A stretch of 64,000 nt of DNA. Source: Streptomyces subrutilus (lineage in GTDB: Bacteria; Actinomycetota; Actinomycetes; Streptomycetales; Streptomycetaceae). The notes beneath the pieces were generated by a model that worked only from the letters and a program-made list of their open reading frames with translations, was not told the DNA's origin and did not search any database. A program made the position numbers and the translations under genes. Numbering within the stretch: the first letter of the stretch is position 1; each line of letters begins with the position of its first letter. This document shows positions 25,426-34,582 of this stretch, piece after piece. The stretch spans positions 7,172,001 to 7,236,000 of the forward strand of contig NZ_CP023701.1 of the NCBI RefSeq assembly GCF_008704535.1, read 5' to 3'.

Positions 25426-25728
25426 GGGAGCGGGTGCCGGTCGAACGGCACCCGCTCCGCACCGCCCGCCGCGTCCCACCCGCCCGAGCGGCGGTCCCCG
25501 ACGCGACCACGACCACGACCACGACCACGGGCGCGGGCCGGCCCGGTCGCACGCCCCTGCCCGCCCCTTCCGCGCGCCGCACCCGCGGTGCGCGCCCCGG
25601 GCACCCGCGGCCGGGGAACGTCCGCCCCGCCGCACCCCGCCGCACCCCGCCCCACCCACCCCGCGCTGCCTTCGCAGCGCCCTCGCCGTATCCCTCTCCC
25701 GACTCCCGAAGACGCACGGAGGCTCAAG
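25426..25728. other. Leader region of the NRPS operon, no gene seen
   Basis: About 300 bp without a supported gene, holding the promoter region for the NRPS starting at GTG 25729. It includes four tandem GACCAC hexamers (25505-25528) and C-rich CCGCACCCC repeats near 25627-25655. No clear promoter hexamers can be picked by eye. Confidence 0.4.
25505..25528 (+). repeat. Four tandem copies of GACCAC
   Basis: Perfect hexamer array in the non-coding leader before the C-A-PCP-TE gene. It is too short to assign a role. Confidence 0.85.
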
Positions 25729-28700
25729 GTGAGCGAGTCCCTCGCCGAACGCATAGCCGCACTGCCGAAGTCCCGCCGGGCACTGTTCCAGGCCCTCGCT
25801 GGCCGCAACGGCGGGCGCTCCGCCGTACGCGAGGACGCCGAGCCGGCCCCCCGTGACCCCGCCGATCCGCCGGTGCTCTCCTTCGCCCAGCGCCGGCTCT
25901 GGTTCATCGACCAGCTCCAGCCCGGCAGCCCCGCGTACAACGTGCCGGTCGCCACCCGCATCCGCGGTCCGCTCGACGTCCCCGCCCTGCACGGTGCGCT
26001 CCAGGAGGTCGTGGACCGCCACGAGGTCCTGCGGACCGTCTACACCTACCAGGAGGGCGCCGCGGAGGCCGTGCCGCGGGTCGTCGACGGGTTCCGGCTG
26101 CCCCTGCCGGTGAGCGAACTGCCCGACGAGGCCGCCGTCCGGCCGTTCTACGACGCGGACGCCGGCGCGCCCTTCGACCTGGCCGGCGCCGTCCCGGTCC
26201 GGGCCCGGCTGGGCCGGCTCGCCGACGACGACCACGTCCTGGTCCTCAACCTCCACCACATCGTCACCGACGGCTGGTCGATGCGGCTCCTCTACACCGA
26301 ACTGGAGCGCGCCTACGCCGCCCGCACCGGCGCCCCCGCCGAGCGCCCCGCCCCGCTCGCCCTCCAGTACGCCGACTTCGCGAGCTGGCAGCGCCGCCGC
26401 ATCAGCGGCGAGCGCCTGACGCAGCTGACCTCCTTCTGGCAGGAGGAACTGGCCGGCGCCGCGCCCGTGGACCTGCCCACCGACCGCCCCCGGCCGCCCG
26501 TCTTCGGGCACGCCGGAGCCTCCCGGTACATCGACCTGCCACCCGAACTCATCCAGCGGCTGAGGCAGTTCGGCAAGTCCGAGGGCGCCACCCTCTACAT
26601 GACCCTGCTGGCCGGTTTCGCGGCCACCCTGCGCCGTTGGACCGGCCAGGAGGACGTCGTCGTCGGCACCTCCGTCTCCGGCCGCGACCACCCGGCCTTC
26701 GGCGAGCTCATCGGCTTCTTCGTCAACACCCTGCCGCTGCGCATCAGAACCGGCGGCGACCCCGGGTTCGCCGAACTGGTCCGCTCCACCCGGCACACCA
26801 CCCTCCAGGCCTACGCCCACCAGGAGCTGCCCTTCGACCTCATCGTCGACGCCCTCGCCCTGCCCCGCGACCCGAGCCGGCCCCCGCTCACCTCCGTGAT
26901 GTTCCTGCTCGACGAGACCCCGGACACCGCGCCCGGCCTGGCCGGCGTCGCCACCGAGCCCGTCGACTTCTCCTCGCACGCCACCAAGTACGACCTCATG
27001 ATCAGCGTGCACGACACCGGGACCGCCGTCCGCGCCCTGGTCGAGTACCCCACCGACCTCTTCGACGCCCCGACCGTGGACCGGCTCCTGGGCCACTTCC
27101 TCACCACCCTCGACGGCGCCGTCACCCACCCCGACGCCCCCCTCTCCGCGCTGCCGCTGCTCACGGAGGCCGAGCGCCGGGCCGCCCTGGACGACTGGAA
27201 CGCCACCCGCGCCCCCTTCCCCCGGGACGCCTGCCTGCACCAGCTCTTCGAGCAGCACGCGGACCGCCGGCCCGACGCCCCCGCCGTGGTCCTCGGCGGC
27301 CTCGGCGGCTGGAGCGTCACCTACCGGGAGCTGGAGGAGCGCGCCAACCGACTCGCCCACCGCCTCGTCGAGGCCGGCGCGGGACCCGATCGCACCGTGG
27401 CCCTGTGCCTGCGCCGGGGTCCCGCCCTGGTCACCGCGGTCCTCGCGGTCCTCAAGGCCGGCGGCGCCTACGTGCCCCTCGACCCGGACTACCCCGCCGA
27501 GCGGCTCGCACTGCTGCTGCGGGACGCGGCCCCGCCGCTCGTCGTCTCCGACTCCGAGCTGATCGGCCGCCTGCCCGTGCCCGCCGGCACGGCCCGCGTC
27601 CTGCTCGACGCCGACCGGGCCGCGCTCGCCGAACTGCCCGCGACCCGGCCCGCCGTCCCGGTCACCTCCCGCGACCTCGCCTACGTCATCTTCACCTCGG
27701 GTTCGACGGGCACGCCCAAGGGCATCGCCCTGGAGCACCGCGGCGTCGTCAACAACCTCCTCGACCTGAACCGCTCGTACGGCATCGGGCCCGGGGACCG
27801 CGTGCTGGCCCTGTCCTCGCCCAGCTTCGACATGAGCGTCTACGAGACGCTCGGCATCCTCGCCGCCGGCGGCGCCCTCGTCCTGCCCGACCCGGCCGCG
27901 GCCAAGGACCCGGCCCACTGGGCCGACCTCCTCGACCGGCACGGCGTCACGGTCTGGAACTCCGCCCCCGCCCTCCTCGGCCTCCTCGTCGACCAACTCG
28001 AACACGCCGACGGCCCCCGGCTGCCGCGCCTGCGGACCGCGTTCCTCGGCGGCGACTGGATCCCCGTCACCCAGCCCGACCGCATCCGCGCCTTCGCACC
28101 GGAGCTCGCCTTCGTGGCGCTCGGCGGAGCCACCGAGGCGTCCATCCACTCGGTGGAGCACCGCGTCGGCCGGGTCGACCCCCGGTGGACCAAACTCCCG
28201 TACGGGCGGCCCATGGCCAACCAGCTCGCCTACGTCCTCGACCCGCACGACCGGCTCGTCCCCGTCGGCGTCCCCGGCGAACTGCACCTCGGCGGAGCCG
28301 GACTGGCCCGCGGCTACCTCGGCCGGCCCGACCTGACCGCCGAGAAGTTCGTCCACGTCGAACTGGAGCCCGGCCGCACCGAGCGGCTCTACCGCACCGG
28401 CGACCTCGCCCGCTACGGCACCGACGGCACCATCGAGCTCCTCGGCCGCACCGACTTCCGGATCAAGCTCAACGGGCTGCGCATCGAACCCGGCGAGGTC
28501 GAGAGCGCGCTGCGCGACCTCCCCGGGGTCCGCGAGGCCGTCGTCACCACCCGGCAGTCCGCCGGATCGGCCCGCCTCGTCGCCCACGTCGTCCCCCGGG
28601 ACGGCGCCGCCCCCGACCCCGCGGCCCTGCGCACCGCCCTGGCCGCCGTCCTGCCCCCGCACTGCGTGCCCGCCGAACTGGTCCTGCTGGACCGGCTGCC

Positions 28701-29820
28701 GCTCAGCCCCAACGGCAAGGTCGACCGCACGGCCCTGCCCGACCCGCGCGCCACCGCCCCCGCCCCGGCACCGGGCCGGGCCACGGCCGCGGACCCGGAC
28801 GCCGACCCCGACGCCCTGCGGATCGCCGCCGTCTGGGCCGAGGTGCTCAACCTGCCCGAGGTCGCCCCCGGCGACGACTTCTTCGCCCTCGGCGGCGACT
28901 CCTTCGCGGCCGTCCGCGCCGTCCGGGCCGTCGCCGCCGCCCTGCCCGGCAGCGGGGCCGCCGCCCTGCGCGTCGTGGACCTGTTCAGCAACCCCACCCC
29001 GGCCGGGCTCGCCGCCCGCAGCGCCGAACTCACCGGCGCCGGCGCCGCGCGGCACCGCCTGCTCCACCGGCTCACCCCCGAACGCCCCGCCGGCACCACC
29101 ACCCTGACCCTCGTCTGCTTCCCGCACGGAGGCGGCGACGCCATCGCCTACCAGCCGCTGGCCGCACAGCTGCCGCCGCACATCGAACTCGTCGCGGTCT
29201 CCCCGCCGGGACACGACCCGCTGCGCCCCGGCCCGATGCTGCCGGTCCCCGAGTTCGCGGAGCTGGCCGCCGCCGAGATCGCCCGCGCCGTCCAGGGCCC
29301 GTACGTGGTCTACGGCCACTGCGCCGGCGTCGTCACCGCCCTGGAGACCACCCGCGTACTGGAACGGCTGGGCCGGCGCCCGGTCGCCCTCGACCTCGCC
29401 GCGGCCCTCCCCGAGGAGGACCCCGAGTACGCCCTGGAGATGGAACGCGTCTCCGGCGACGACGACCTCGTCGCCTACCTGACCACCATGGACGGCTTCG
29501 ACGGCGTCCTCGACGACAGCGACCTCACCGCCGTACTGCGCATGGTCCGGCACGACATGACCGAGGCCGCCCGCTTCTTCGCCCGTACCCCCGAAGGCTA
29601 CGACCGCCCCCTGGAAACCCCCCTCACCTGCATCATCGGCGACGCCGACGACGCGACCGACGGGTACCGGGACGGCTACCGGGCCTGGGGCCGGTACGCG
29701 TCCGACCTGCGGCTCGCCGTCATCCCCGGCGGCCGCCACTACTTCGCCAAGCACCTGCCCGACCGGCTCGCCGCCCTGCTGGCCGATCTGCACCGCCACA
29801 ACGGAGGAACCCATGTCTGA
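25729..29820 (+). CDS. NRPS C-A-PCP-TE, termination module
   Basis: A 1363-residue NRPS starting at GTG 25729 (GGAGG 8 bp upstream). The C domain has an intact HHIVTDG (His176-Gly182). The A domain (about 500-1000) has VIFTSGSTGTPKGIALEH, GGATEASIHS, YRTGDLA and SPNGKVDR; by-eye pocket residues are D-M-Y-N-F-G-L-I-H-K, which I cannot assign. The PCP has FFALGGDSF. A C-terminal thioesterase (about 1110-1363) carries GHCAG, so Cys1198 takes the place of the usual Ser nucleophile, with HYFAKH supplying the His. As the only TE-ended NRPS here, it should release the final product. It overlaps the next NRPS gene by 8 bp, so it lies first in its operon but probably acts last. Confidence 0.9.
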   Translation: MSESLAERIAALPKSRRALFQALAGRNGGRSAVREDAEPAPRDPADPPVLSFAQRRLWFIDQLQPGSPAYNVPVATRIRGPLDVPALHGALQEVVDRHEVLRTVYTYQEGAAEAVPRVVDGFRLPLPVSELPDEAAVRPFYDADAGAPFDLAGAVPVRARLGRLADDDHVLVLNLHHIVTDGWSMRLLYTELERAYAARTGAPAERPAPLALQYADFASWQRRRISGERLTQLTSFWQEELAGAAPVDLPTDRPRPPVFGHAGASRYIDLPPELIQRLRQFGKSEGATLYMTLLAGFAATLRRWTGQEDVVVGTSVSGRDHPAFGELIGFFVNTLPLRIRTGGDPGFAELVRSTRHTTLQAYAHQELPFDLIVDALALPRDPSRPPLTSVMFLLDETPDTAPGLAGVATEPVDFSSHATKYDLMISVHDTGTAVRALVEYPTDLFDAPTVDRLLGHFLTTLDGAVTHPDAPLSALPLLTEAERRAALDDWNATRAPFPRDACLHQLFEQHADRRPDAPAVVLGGLGGWSVTYRELEERANRLAHRLVEAGAGPDRTVALCLRRGPALVTAVLAVLKAGGAYVPLDPDYPAERLALLLRDAAPPLVVSDSELIGRLPVPAGTARVLLDADRAALAELPATRPAVPVTSRDLAYVIFTSGSTGTPKGIALEHRGVVNNLLDLNRSYGIGPGDRVLALSSPSFDMSVYETLGILAAGGALVLPDPAAAKDPAHWADLLDRHGVTVWNSAPALLGLLVDQLEHADGPRLPRLRTAFLGGDWIPVTQPDRIRAFAPELAFVALGGATEASIHSVEHRVGRVDPRWTKLPYGRPMANQLAYVLDPHDRLVPVGVPGELHLGGAGLARGYLGRPDLTAEKFVHVELEPGRTERLYRTGDLARYGTDGTIELLGRTDFRIKLNGLRIEPGEVESALRDLPGVREAVVTTRQSAGSARLVAHVVPRDGAAPDPAALRTALAAVLPPHCVPAELVLLDRLPLSPNGKVDRTALPDPRATAPAPAPGRATAADPDADPDALRIAAVWAEVLNLPEVAPGDDFFALGGDSFAAVRAVRAVAAALPGSGAAALRVVDLFSNPTPAGLAARSAELTGAGAARHRLLHRLTPERPAGTTTLTLVCFPHGGGDAIAYQPLAAQLPPHIELVAVSPPGHDPLRPGPMLPVPEFAELAAAEIARAVQGPYVVYGHCAGVVTALETTRVLERLGRRPVALDLAAALPEEDPEYALEMERVSGDDDLVAYLTTMDGFDGVLDDSDLTAVLRMVRHDMTEAARFFARTPEGYDRPLETPLTCIIGDADDATDGYRDGYRAWGRYASDLRLAVIPGGRHYFAKHLPDRLAALLADLHRHNGGTHV

Positions 29821-32800
29821 CCTCGCCGAGCGGCTCGGCCGCCTGCCCCAGGGACAGCGCTCCCGGCTGCTGGGACGGATGCGCAACCAGATGACGGCCG
29901 GAGTAGGCCGCCGCATCGAACTGCGCCGCACCGACCACGGACCCCGCTCCCGCTCCTCCTTCCAGCAGGAGCAGATGTGGTTCGTCGACAAACTCGGCGC
30001 CGGCAAGGCCCGCAACAACATAGCCCTCGCGATACAGCTGGGCGGCCCCCTCGACCGGGCCGCCCTGCACGAGGCGCTCAACGCCGTCGTCGCCCGCCAC
30101 CAGGTCCTGCACAGCAAGCTCGTCGAAATCGACGGCGTGCCCTGGCAGGAGCCCGTCCCCTCCTTCGTCCTCGGCATCCAGAGCACCGACCTGTCGGGCA
30201 GCGACGACGCCGAGCGCGAACTCGCCGAGCTCACCGCCTCCTGCGCCGCCGCCCCCTTCGACCTGGCCGCCGCCCCGCCCGTCCGCGCCCACCTGGTGCG
30301 CCTCGCCCCCGACCGCCACGTCCTGCTCTGGGTCGTCCACCACGTCGCCTGGGACCCGGGATCCACCCGGATCTTCACCGGCGAACTCACCGCCAGCTAC
30401 GCCGCGGCCGCCGCCGGTCGCCGCCCCGAAGGCCCCGAACTCGCCGTCGAATACGCCGACTTCGCGGCCTGGCAGCGGGCCAAGCTGGAGAACGACGAGC
30501 ACGGCCGCGCGCTGGCCGGCAAATGGCGCCAGATCCTGGCCGGCGCCGTCGCCACCGAGGTGATGCCCGACCACCCGCGCGGCCCCGAGACCCGCGGCGA
30601 CGGCCGCGGCCTCAAGCTGAACCTGGACCAGCACCTGCTGGACCGGCTCACCGCGCTCGCCGACGCCAACAGCACCACCGTCTTCACCACCCTGCTCGCC
30701 GCCTTCAACGCGCTGATGCGGCACTGGACCCGCACCGAGGACGTCGTCGTCGGCACCGCGAGCGCCTCCCGGCCGCACCCCGACCTGGAGCAGGTCATCG
30801 GCTGCTTCGTCCAGATGATCACCCTGCGCACCGAGGTCACCGACCAGCTCACCTTCCGCGAGCTGGTCACCCGCACCGCCGCCTCGGTCATGGACTCCTT
30901 CACCAACAGCGAGCTCCCCTTCGAGCAGGTCGTGGAGGCCGTCCGCCCCGTCCGCGACCCGCTGCGCCACCCCGTCTTCCAGATCGAATTCACCTCGCTG
31001 GGACGCTGGGGCACCCACACGGCCGAAGCCGCCGACGTGCGGTTCACCATGGACCAACTACACGACGGCGCGGCCAAGTTCGACATGAGCTTCCTGGTCG
31101 GCGAGAACGACGGCCTCGAACTCTCCCTGGAGTACAACACCACCCTCTACCGGCACGGCACCGCCAGCGCCCTGCTCGCCGCCTTCCGCCAGGTCCTGGA
31201 ACAGGTCGCCGAGAACCCCGACCTCCAGGTCGGCGACATCAGCCTGGTCGAGGAGCCGGCCGCCTCCCGGCACGCCCGCGAGCTCTCCCGCGGCGGCCCC
31301 CTCGACGAGGCCGCCTGGACCACCACCCTGGACCGCGCCTTCCGCGAACGCGCCACCATCCACCCCGACGCCGTCGCCGTCCGCCACGGCTCCACCCGCC
31401 TCGACTACGCCGCCCTCGACCGCTGGTCGGAGGCGATCGCCCACCGGCTGCGCGACCGCGGCGTCCGGCACGGAGACCCGGTCGCGGTCTGCGTGCCGCG
31501 CGGCCCCGCCGCCATCGCCGCCGTGCTCGGCGTGCTCAAGGCCGGCGCCCACTACCTCCCGGTCGACCCCGCCGCACCGGCCGAGCGGACCCGTACCGTC
31601 CTGGCCGACGCCAAGGTCCGCCACGCCCTCGTCGACGAGGGGACCCAGCTCCCCGTCCCGCTGGAGCTGGTCAACGCCGGGACGGCCGCCCCCGTACGGG
31701 AGGTCCCCTCCCTCGCCCCGAGCTCCGCCCCCGGCGACCTGGCCTACGTCCTCCACACCTCGGGCAGCAGCGGCACCCCCAAGGGCGTCATGATCGAGCA
31801 CCGCTCGGTCGCCCACTTCTCCCGCACCATCGCCAAGGCGTACGAGATCGGCGCCGAGGACCGGGTCCTGCAGTTCGCCCCGCTCACCTTCGACGTCTCC
31901 GTCTTCGAGGTCTTCACCACCCTGCTGGCCGGCGGCTCGCTCGTCATCGCCACCGACGACGAACGCCGCGACCCCGCCCTCCTCCAGACCCGGATGCGCG
32001 AGGAGGCCGTCACCGTCGCCGAACTCCCGCCCGCCCTGCTGCCCCTGCTCGACCAGGCGGCCCTGCCCGACCTGCGCCTGGTCTCGGTCGGCGGCGAGGC
32101 CTTCCCCGGCCGCCTGGTCGCCGAGTGGACGGCGGGGGAGCGCCGGTTCGTCAACGGCTACGGCCCCACCGAGGCCACCGTCGCCGTCACCCTCATGGAC
32201 TGCACCGGCAGCTACGACCGCAACCCGCCCATCGGCCGCCCCATGCCCGGCCACCAGGCCTTCGTCCTCGACGAGCGGCTGCGCCCCGTCCCGCCCGGCG
32301 TCCCCGGCGAACTGTGCGTCGCCGGCCCCGGCGTGGCCCGCGGCTACCTCGGCCGCCCCGACCTCACCGCCGACCGCTTCGCCGACAACCCGTACGCGGA
32401 CGGCCCCGAGACCGCTCGCCTCTACCGCACCGGCGACCTGGTCCGCTGGCTGCCCGGCGGCAACCTCGACTTCCTGGGCCGCACCGACCGCCAGCTGAAG
32501 GTCCGCGGCCACCGCATCGAACCGGGCGAGGTCGAGGCCGTCCTCACCGGACACCCCTCCGTCCAGCAGGCCGTCGTCGTCGCCCAGCCCGCGGCCGGCG
32601 GCGACCGGATGCTCGCCGCGTACGTCACCGTCGAACAGGTCGGCTCCTACGCCTCGGAGGTCGCCGACGCCGAAGGCCTGCGCGCCTACGCGGCCGGCCG
32701 GCTGCCCGGATACATGGTGCCGGTGGTCGTCGTCCTGGACGAGCTGCCCCTCACCCCGCACGGCAAGGTCGACACGGCGGCGCTGCCACTGCCCGCCGAC

Positions 32801-33169
32801 CAGTCCTCCACCGGCGGCACCGCGCCCCGCGACGCCGTCGAGGAGCAGATCTGCCGGGACATCCTCACCCCGCTGCTGGAATGGCAGAACCCCGACGTCG
32901 AAGGCGACTTCTTCGCCCTGGGCGGCAGCTCCCTCCAGGCCACCATCGTCGTCTCCCGGGTCCGTGCCCTCTTCGGCATCGACATCGCCCTCGCCGACTT
33001 CTTCGGCCGCCCCACCGTCTCCGGCCTGGCCGACCTCGTCCGCAACGCGAAGGCCGAGGCCGCCGGCGAGCAGGACCGGCTGCTCGCGGTCTTCGAACAG
33101 ATCGAGAACATGAGCGACGAGGAAGCCGCCGCCCTCCTCGGCACCCTGCACCACCCGGACGGTCCCTGA
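29813..33169 (+). CDS. NRPS C-A-PCP elongation module
   Basis: A 1118-residue single-module NRPS. The C domain carries HHVAWDP (His176, His177, Asp181), with Pro in place of the final Gly. The A domain has YVLHTSGSSGTPKGVMIEH, NGYGPTEATVAVT, YRTGDLVRW, QLKVRGHRIEPGEVE and TPHGKVDT. By-eye pocket residues are D-V-F-E-S-G-G-V-A-K. Glu at the fourth position occurs in codes for diamino acids (Orn, Dab), a weak hint only. The PCP has FFALGGSSL, followed by an acidic C-terminal tail (EQIENMSDEEAAALLG) that may act in docking. The gene overlaps both neighbours. Confidence 0.9.
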   Translation: MSDLAERLGRLPQGQRSRLLGRMRNQMTAGVGRRIELRRTDHGPRSRSSFQQEQMWFVDKLGAGKARNNIALAIQLGGPLDRAALHEALNAVVARHQVLHSKLVEIDGVPWQEPVPSFVLGIQSTDLSGSDDAERELAELTASCAAAPFDLAAAPPVRAHLVRLAPDRHVLLWVVHHVAWDPGSTRIFTGELTASYAAAAAGRRPEGPELAVEYADFAAWQRAKLENDEHGRALAGKWRQILAGAVATEVMPDHPRGPETRGDGRGLKLNLDQHLLDRLTALADANSTTVFTTLLAAFNALMRHWTRTEDVVVGTASASRPHPDLEQVIGCFVQMITLRTEVTDQLTFRELVTRTAASVMDSFTNSELPFEQVVEAVRPVRDPLRHPVFQIEFTSLGRWGTHTAEAADVRFTMDQLHDGAAKFDMSFLVGENDGLELSLEYNTTLYRHGTASALLAAFRQVLEQVAENPDLQVGDISLVEEPAASRHARELSRGGPLDEAAWTTTLDRAFRERATIHPDAVAVRHGSTRLDYAALDRWSEAIAHRLRDRGVRHGDPVAVCVPRGPAAIAAVLGVLKAGAHYLPVDPAAPAERTRTVLADAKVRHALVDEGTQLPVPLELVNAGTAAPVREVPSLAPSSAPGDLAYVLHTSGSSGTPKGVMIEHRSVAHFSRTIAKAYEIGAEDRVLQFAPLTFDVSVFEVFTTLLAGGSLVIATDDERRDPALLQTRMREEAVTVAELPPALLPLLDQAALPDLRLVSVGGEAFPGRLVAEWTAGERRFVNGYGPTEATVAVTLMDCTGSYDRNPPIGRPMPGHQAFVLDERLRPVPPGVPGELCVAGPGVARGYLGRPDLTADRFADNPYADGPETARLYRTGDLVRWLPGGNLDFLGRTDRQLKVRGHRIEPGEVEAVLTGHPSVQQAVVVAQPAAGGDRMLAAYVTVEQVGSYASEVADAEGLRAYAAGRLPGYMVPVVVVLDELPLTPHGKVDTAALPLPADQSSTGGTAPRDAVEEQICRDILTPLLEWQNPDVEGDFFALGGSSLQATIVVSRVRALFGIDIALADFFGRPTVSGLADLVRNAKAEAAGEQDRLLAVFEQIENMSDEEAAALLGTLHHPDGP

Positions 33170-34572
33170 TGGCCACCGCGGCCGGGTTCGAAGGAGCCCT
33201 CGCCGCGCTCCCCGAGGCCAAGCGCGAACTCGCCCGCCTCATGATGGCCGCCCGCCGCCCCGTGCCCGCCCACCCGGCCCCGCGCTCCGGCGCGGGGCCG
33301 GTCCCCCCGACCGCCCTCCAGACCCGGCTGCGGCGCCGCGAACGCACCCACCCCGCCGTCGCCACCGGCTCGCACGCCCTCCGGCTGACCGGCCCGCTCG
33401 ACACCCGCCGCCTGCTGGAGGCCCTCACCGGGGTGCTCGGCCGGCACGAGGCGCTGCGCACCCGGCTGACCGGCGACGCCGACGGCCGGCCGCTGCTCCG
33501 GGTCGACGCGGAACCGGTCCTGCGGCTCACCCGGGCCGACCTCACCGGCTTCACCCCGCAGGCCGCGGCCGAGCGGGTCGCCGTACAGGTCGCCGAGAGC
33601 GCCTCCACCGTCCTGGACCTGGAGAGCGGCCGCACCAGCGCCTTCCGGCTGCTGCGGCTCGCGCCCGAGGAGCACGTCCTGGTCCTCGCCTCCCACCTCG
33701 CCGTCTTCGACGGCTGGTCCTCGGGGGTCTTCCTCGCCGACCTGGCCGCCGGCTACCGCGACGGCCCCGGCCACCTCGCCCCGCCCGAACTCCAGTTCCC
33801 CGACTACGCCGACTGGCAGCACCGCTGGCTGGCCGGCCCGGACGGCACCGCCGACCTCGTCCGGCGCCGCGCGGTGTTCGCCGCCGATCCGCCGGCCCCC
33901 CGGGCCCCCGGCGGCTTCGAGCGCGGGCACCTGCCCGTCCGGCTCGCCCGGGGCCCCGTCGACGCCGGACTGGAGCTGGGCGCGGCCGAGGGCGCCACCC
34001 CGTTCATGACCCTGCTCGCCGCACTGGCCGTGGTGCTGGCCCGCCGGGAGGGGCGCGGCTCGGTCGTCATCGGCACCCCGGCCGCGGGCCGCTTCGCCGG
34101 CGCGCTGGAAGGGGCCGTCGGACAGTTCACCACCGTCGTCCCCATCCGGCTCGACCTCACCGGCGGGCCCACCTTCCGGGAGCTGCTGCACCGCACCCGC
34201 ACGGCCGTCGCCGAGGCACTGGGCCACCAGCGCCTCCCCGTGGACGTGCTCTTCGCGGACGGCGCGCCCCCGCCGTACAGCGTCCTGTTCGCCCTCCACA
34301 ACTACCCCGCCGTCCCCCTGGACCTGCCGGGCGTCGAAGTCGGTCAGCTGCCCGGGCCGCCCGCCCGGCACCTGGAGCTCTACAGTCCCGACCCGGCGGC
34401 CGCCCTCGCCTGCATCGGCCTGGTCGAACGGGACGGCGGGATCGCCGGCACCGCCGAGTACAACCGGCACGCGGCCACGCCCGAGGACGTGCGGGGCCTG
34501 CTCACCGGAATCGAGGACGTGCTCGACCGCGCCGTCGCCGCACCCGCATCCCCGCTCACCACCCGGCCCTAG
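33169..34572 (+). CDS. Stand-alone NRPS condensation-like domain with altered active site
   Basis: A 467-residue protein consisting of one condensation-family domain. The core motif reads HLAVFDG at the position where the two upstream NRPSs have HHxxxD. His176 aligns with the first His, but the catalytic second His is Leu177, while Asp181-Gly182 are kept. Other C-domain stretches are FPDYADWQHRWL, TPFMTLLAALAVVLARR and VIGTPAAGRF. It starts inside the stop codon of the preceding NRPS (TGATG). Without the second His it may be a structural, docking or non-canonical domain rather than an amide synthase. No carrier or A domain is attached. Confidence 0.85.
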   Translation: MATAAGFEGALAALPEAKRELARLMMAARRPVPAHPAPRSGAGPVPPTALQTRLRRRERTHPAVATGSHALRLTGPLDTRRLLEALTGVLGRHEALRTRLTGDADGRPLLRVDAEPVLRLTRADLTGFTPQAAAERVAVQVAESASTVLDLESGRTSAFRLLRLAPEEHVLVLASHLAVFDGWSSGVFLADLAAGYRDGPGHLAPPELQFPDYADWQHRWLAGPDGTADLVRRRAVFAADPPAPRAPGGFERGHLPVRLARGPVDAGLELGAAEGATPFMTLLAALAVVLARREGRGSVVIGTPAAGRFAGALEGAVGQFTTVVPIRLDLTGGPTFRELLHRTRTAVAEALGHQRLPVDVLFADGAPPPYSVLFALHNYPAVPLDLPGVEVGQLPGPPARHLELYSPDPAAALACIGLVERDGGIAGTAEYNRHAATPEDVRGLLTGIEDVLDRAVAAPASPLTTRP

Positions 34573-34582
34573 GGAGTTGCCC

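Noticed and set aside
25396..25728. Possible second small peptide gene in the NRPS leader
   Set aside because: Open frames there are Arg/Pro/Thr-rich with no ribosome binding site, and hexamer repeats explain their length.
24097..30390. A 2097-codon open frame on the minus strand
   Set aside because: Antisense to the MFS exporter and NRPS genes, with the same mirror composition. The plus-strand genes carry clear NRPS motifs.
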